Shown here piece by piece: positions 12,281 to 13,933 of a DNA stretch of 13,933 bases (position 1 is its first letter; the number at the start of each line of letters is the position of its first letter). The translations under genes and the position numbers were made by a program. The DNA is from DASRSS01 sp035656335 (GTDB taxonomy: Bacteria > Actinomycetota > Actinomycetes > Mycobacteriales > Jatrophihabitantaceae): contig DASRSS010000288.1 of NCBI GenBank assembly GCA_035656335.1, positions 1 through 13,933 on the forward strand, given 5' to 3'. Below the pieces are notes generated by a model that saw only the letters and a list, made by a program, of their open reading frames with translations, ran no database searches and had not been told where the DNA came from.

Positions 12281-13933
12281 TCACGACTTGCCGAGCGTGA
12301 TCGTCGCGGTCTTCTTCTGGCCGTCGCGGAAGTACGTGACCGCGATCTTGTCGCCCGGACGGTGCTCCTGGACGATCACGACGAGCTGGTCGTAGCTGAT
12401 GATCGAGTGGCCGTCGGCGGTGACGATCACGTCCCCGCTGCGCAGCCCCGCGTTCGCCGCGGCACCGCCGGGCGCGACCTGCACCAGGTACGCGCCGAGC
12501 CGGGAGCCGTCGGTCACCGACCGGCCCTGCGCCTCCAGCGAACCGTGCTCGGCGGTGCCGGACGAGATCAGCTGCTCGGCGATCCCGCGCGCGTAGTTGA
12601 TCGGGATCGCGTAGCCGATGCCGCTGACCGGGGTCTCGCCGCCGGAGCCGTCCGGGACGCTGAACCGGCCGGCGGAGTTGATCCCGATGACGGCGCCGGA
12701 CGCGTCCACGAGCGCGCCGCCGGAGTTGCCCGGGTTGATCGCGGCGTCGGTCTGGATCGCGTCGAGGTACGCGTCGGACGAACCGTCCTCGCTGGACACG
12801 TGCACCGCCCGGCCGAGCGCCGACACGATTCCCGAGGTGACGGTGCCCTCGAGCCCGAGCGGCGAGCCGATCGCGATCACCGGGTCGCCGACCGCGAGCG
12901 TGTCCGAATCGCCCAGCGAGGCGACGGTCAGCTGGTCGGTCGGCACCTTGATCACGGCCAGGTCGCTGATCGGGTCGCGCCCGACGATCTGCGCCTTCGC
13001 GGTGGCCTCGTCCGAGAAGGTGACGGTGATGGACGCGTCGGTGCCGGTGGCTGCGTCGGCAACCACGTGATTGTTCGTGAGCACGTCGCCGCGCTTGTCG
13101 ATCACCACGCCGGACCCGACCGCGTACTCGGTGGACGTCGACACCGCGATCGACACGACGGCCGGGCCGACGCGCGCCGCGATGTCGGCGACCGATCCGG
13201 GCGGTCGGTTCGCGGGCTTGCCGGTCTTGGCCAGGCTGACGTTGCCGTGGTGCACCAGCCCGTCGGTCTTGTGCGTCACCCAGTAGCCGACGCCGCCACC
13301 GATGCCACCGGCGACCAGCGCGATGACGATCCCGAGCATGAGCGCGCGCAGCCCGAATCGGCCGCCGGCCCGGACCACGCGGGCGTCGGACTCGTCCTCG
13401 GCATCGGTGGGCGCGGGCGGCAGTTCACCGTCGTCGACCTCGGTGTCCAGCTCGGGCGCGAGCTGCTCGGGAGCGCCGCGGGTGAAGATCGCCCCGCTGC
13501 CCAGCCAGTACTGCGAGCGCGGGTCGCGCCACGGGTCGAACGGGGCGTCGTGCTTCCACCACGGCAGCTGGCCGGCGCCGTTGCCGGGGACGATGCGGCT
13601 GCCCGGCGCCGGGTCGAAGCCGCCGCTGGCGCCGGCCGTCGGGCCGAAGGCGTCGGACAGGATCAGCGGGACGGGCGGCGGCGGCGTCCGGCGCGGGTTG
13701 ATGCGCTCGCCCGGCAGCGGCGCGAAGCTGGCTCCCGGCGCGGGACGGCCGTACACCTGGGCGTCCTCGGGCGCGACGGTCGGCGGCGGCGGACGGTAGC
13801 CGGCGAACGGCGGGCGCGGGGCGAACGAGCCCTCGACGGATTCGGGCCGCGCGTAGGCCTCGTCCTGCTGATCTTGCGCAGCGCCCGGGCCGTCCGCGTC
13901 GTCAGCGGCGGCGTGCCGGCCAGGCTGCTCAGT
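12281..13933 (-). CDS. htrA: Membrane-anchored HtrA/DegP-type trypsin-like serine protease with PDZ domain, N-terminus beyond window
   Basis: An envelope quality-control protease: a cytoplasmic N-terminal region, one transmembrane helix, then an extracytoplasmic S1C protease domain and one PDZ domain. The frame stays open to the window edge, giving 550 visible codons; the start is not in view. In order: a Pro-rich region (with PWWKHDAPFDPWRDPRSQYWLG, encoded about 13494-13561), the membrane helix (LRALMLGIVIALVAGGIGGG, about 13283-13345), and the protease domain. The triad is His in LTNNHVV (13067-13069), Asp in ISDLAVIKV (12962-12964) and Ser in NPGNSGGALVD (12722-12724). The PDZ domain (LGAYLVQVAPGGAAANAGLRSGDVIV onward) ends the protein. 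All three catalytic residues are present, so it should be active. In M. tuberculosis the matching gene lies downstream of sigE-rseA, and I would expect a sigma-E-type gene and its anti-sigma factor just right of this window. Confidence 0.95.
   Translation of the reverse strand, partial: TEQPGRHAAADDADGPGAAQDQQDEAYARPESVEGSFAPRPPFAGYRPPPPTVAPEDAQVYGRPAPGASFAPLPGERINPRRTPPPPVPLILSDAFGPTAGASGGFDPAPGSRIVPGNGAGQLPWWKHDAPFDPWRDPRSQYWLGSGAIFTRGAPEQLAPELDTEVDDGELPPAPTDAEDESDARVVRAGGRFGLRALMLGIVIALVAGGIGGGVGYWVTHKTDGLVHHGNVSLAKTGKPANRPPGSVADIAARVGPAVVSIAVSTSTEYAVGSGVVIDKRGDVLTNNHVVADAATGTDASITVTFSDEATAKAQIVGRDPISDLAVIKVPTDQLTVASLGDSDTLAVGDPVIAIGSPLGLEGTVTSGIVSALGRAVHVSSEDGSSDAYLDAIQTDAAINPGNSGGALVDASGAVIGINSAGRFSVPDGSGGETPVSGIGYAIPINYARGIAEQLISSGTAEHGSLEAQGRSVTDGSRLGAYLVQVAPGGAAANAGLRSGDVIVTADGHSIISYDQLVVIVQEHRPGDKIAVTYFRDGQKKTATITLGKS

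Overview
The window is high-GC DNA from an actinobacterium. Every gene shows strong G/C third-position bias, and the actinobacterial block htrA-tatB-mrp is present together with an F420-type oxidoreductase, a family typical of actinobacteria. I cannot fix the genus. No rRNA, tRNA, CRISPR array, phage gene or insertion sequence is visible, and no gap between genes exceeds 300 bases.

Left third (1-4324, all minus strand). A 14-helix-type MFS drug exporter runs off the left edge. Its leader carries an operator-like palindrome over a candidate promoter and a long hairpin. Upstream lie prmC (release-factor methyltransferase) and an acyl-CoA dehydrogenase, which form a tight pair. prmC has no ordinary start codon where its conserved N-terminal domain begins. 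Next is the C-terminal half of a PHA-synthase-like alpha/beta hydrolase whose nucleophile half is missing, which I read as a decayed gene.

Middle (4414-9134, plus strand). A soluble PRC-barrel/MgtE_N/CBS protein overlaps a two-helix DUF1003 membrane protein by 8 bases. A large secreted protein follows, with two Ig-like repeats, four fibronectin type III repeats, a Pro/Ser linker and a C-terminal beta-rich region. A strong hairpin closes this block and faces the convergent azlCD pair.

Right third (9171-13933). azlC-azlD (branched-chain amino acid exporter, minus strand) diverges from mrp (Fe-S/ParA-type ATPase, plus strand) across 33 bases holding two opposed -10-like hexamers. mrp is followed by a Ddn-family F420H2-dependent reductase. 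Converging on it are tatB and a membrane-anchored HtrA protease with a PDZ domain, which runs off the right edge. The order htrA-tatB / mrp / DUF1003 / MgtE-CBS resembles the Mycobacterium tuberculosis sigE-htrA-tatB-mrp neighbourhood as I remember it; azlCD and the fibronectin protein look like additions within it.

Most of the window is conserved housekeeping and envelope genes. I found no convincing new defence or mobile system. The best leads are the structured MFS leader, the compact divergent azlC/mrp promoter with probable leaderless starts, the translationally coupled MgtE-CBS/DUF1003 pair, and the two damaged or oddly starting genes (hydrolase, prmC).
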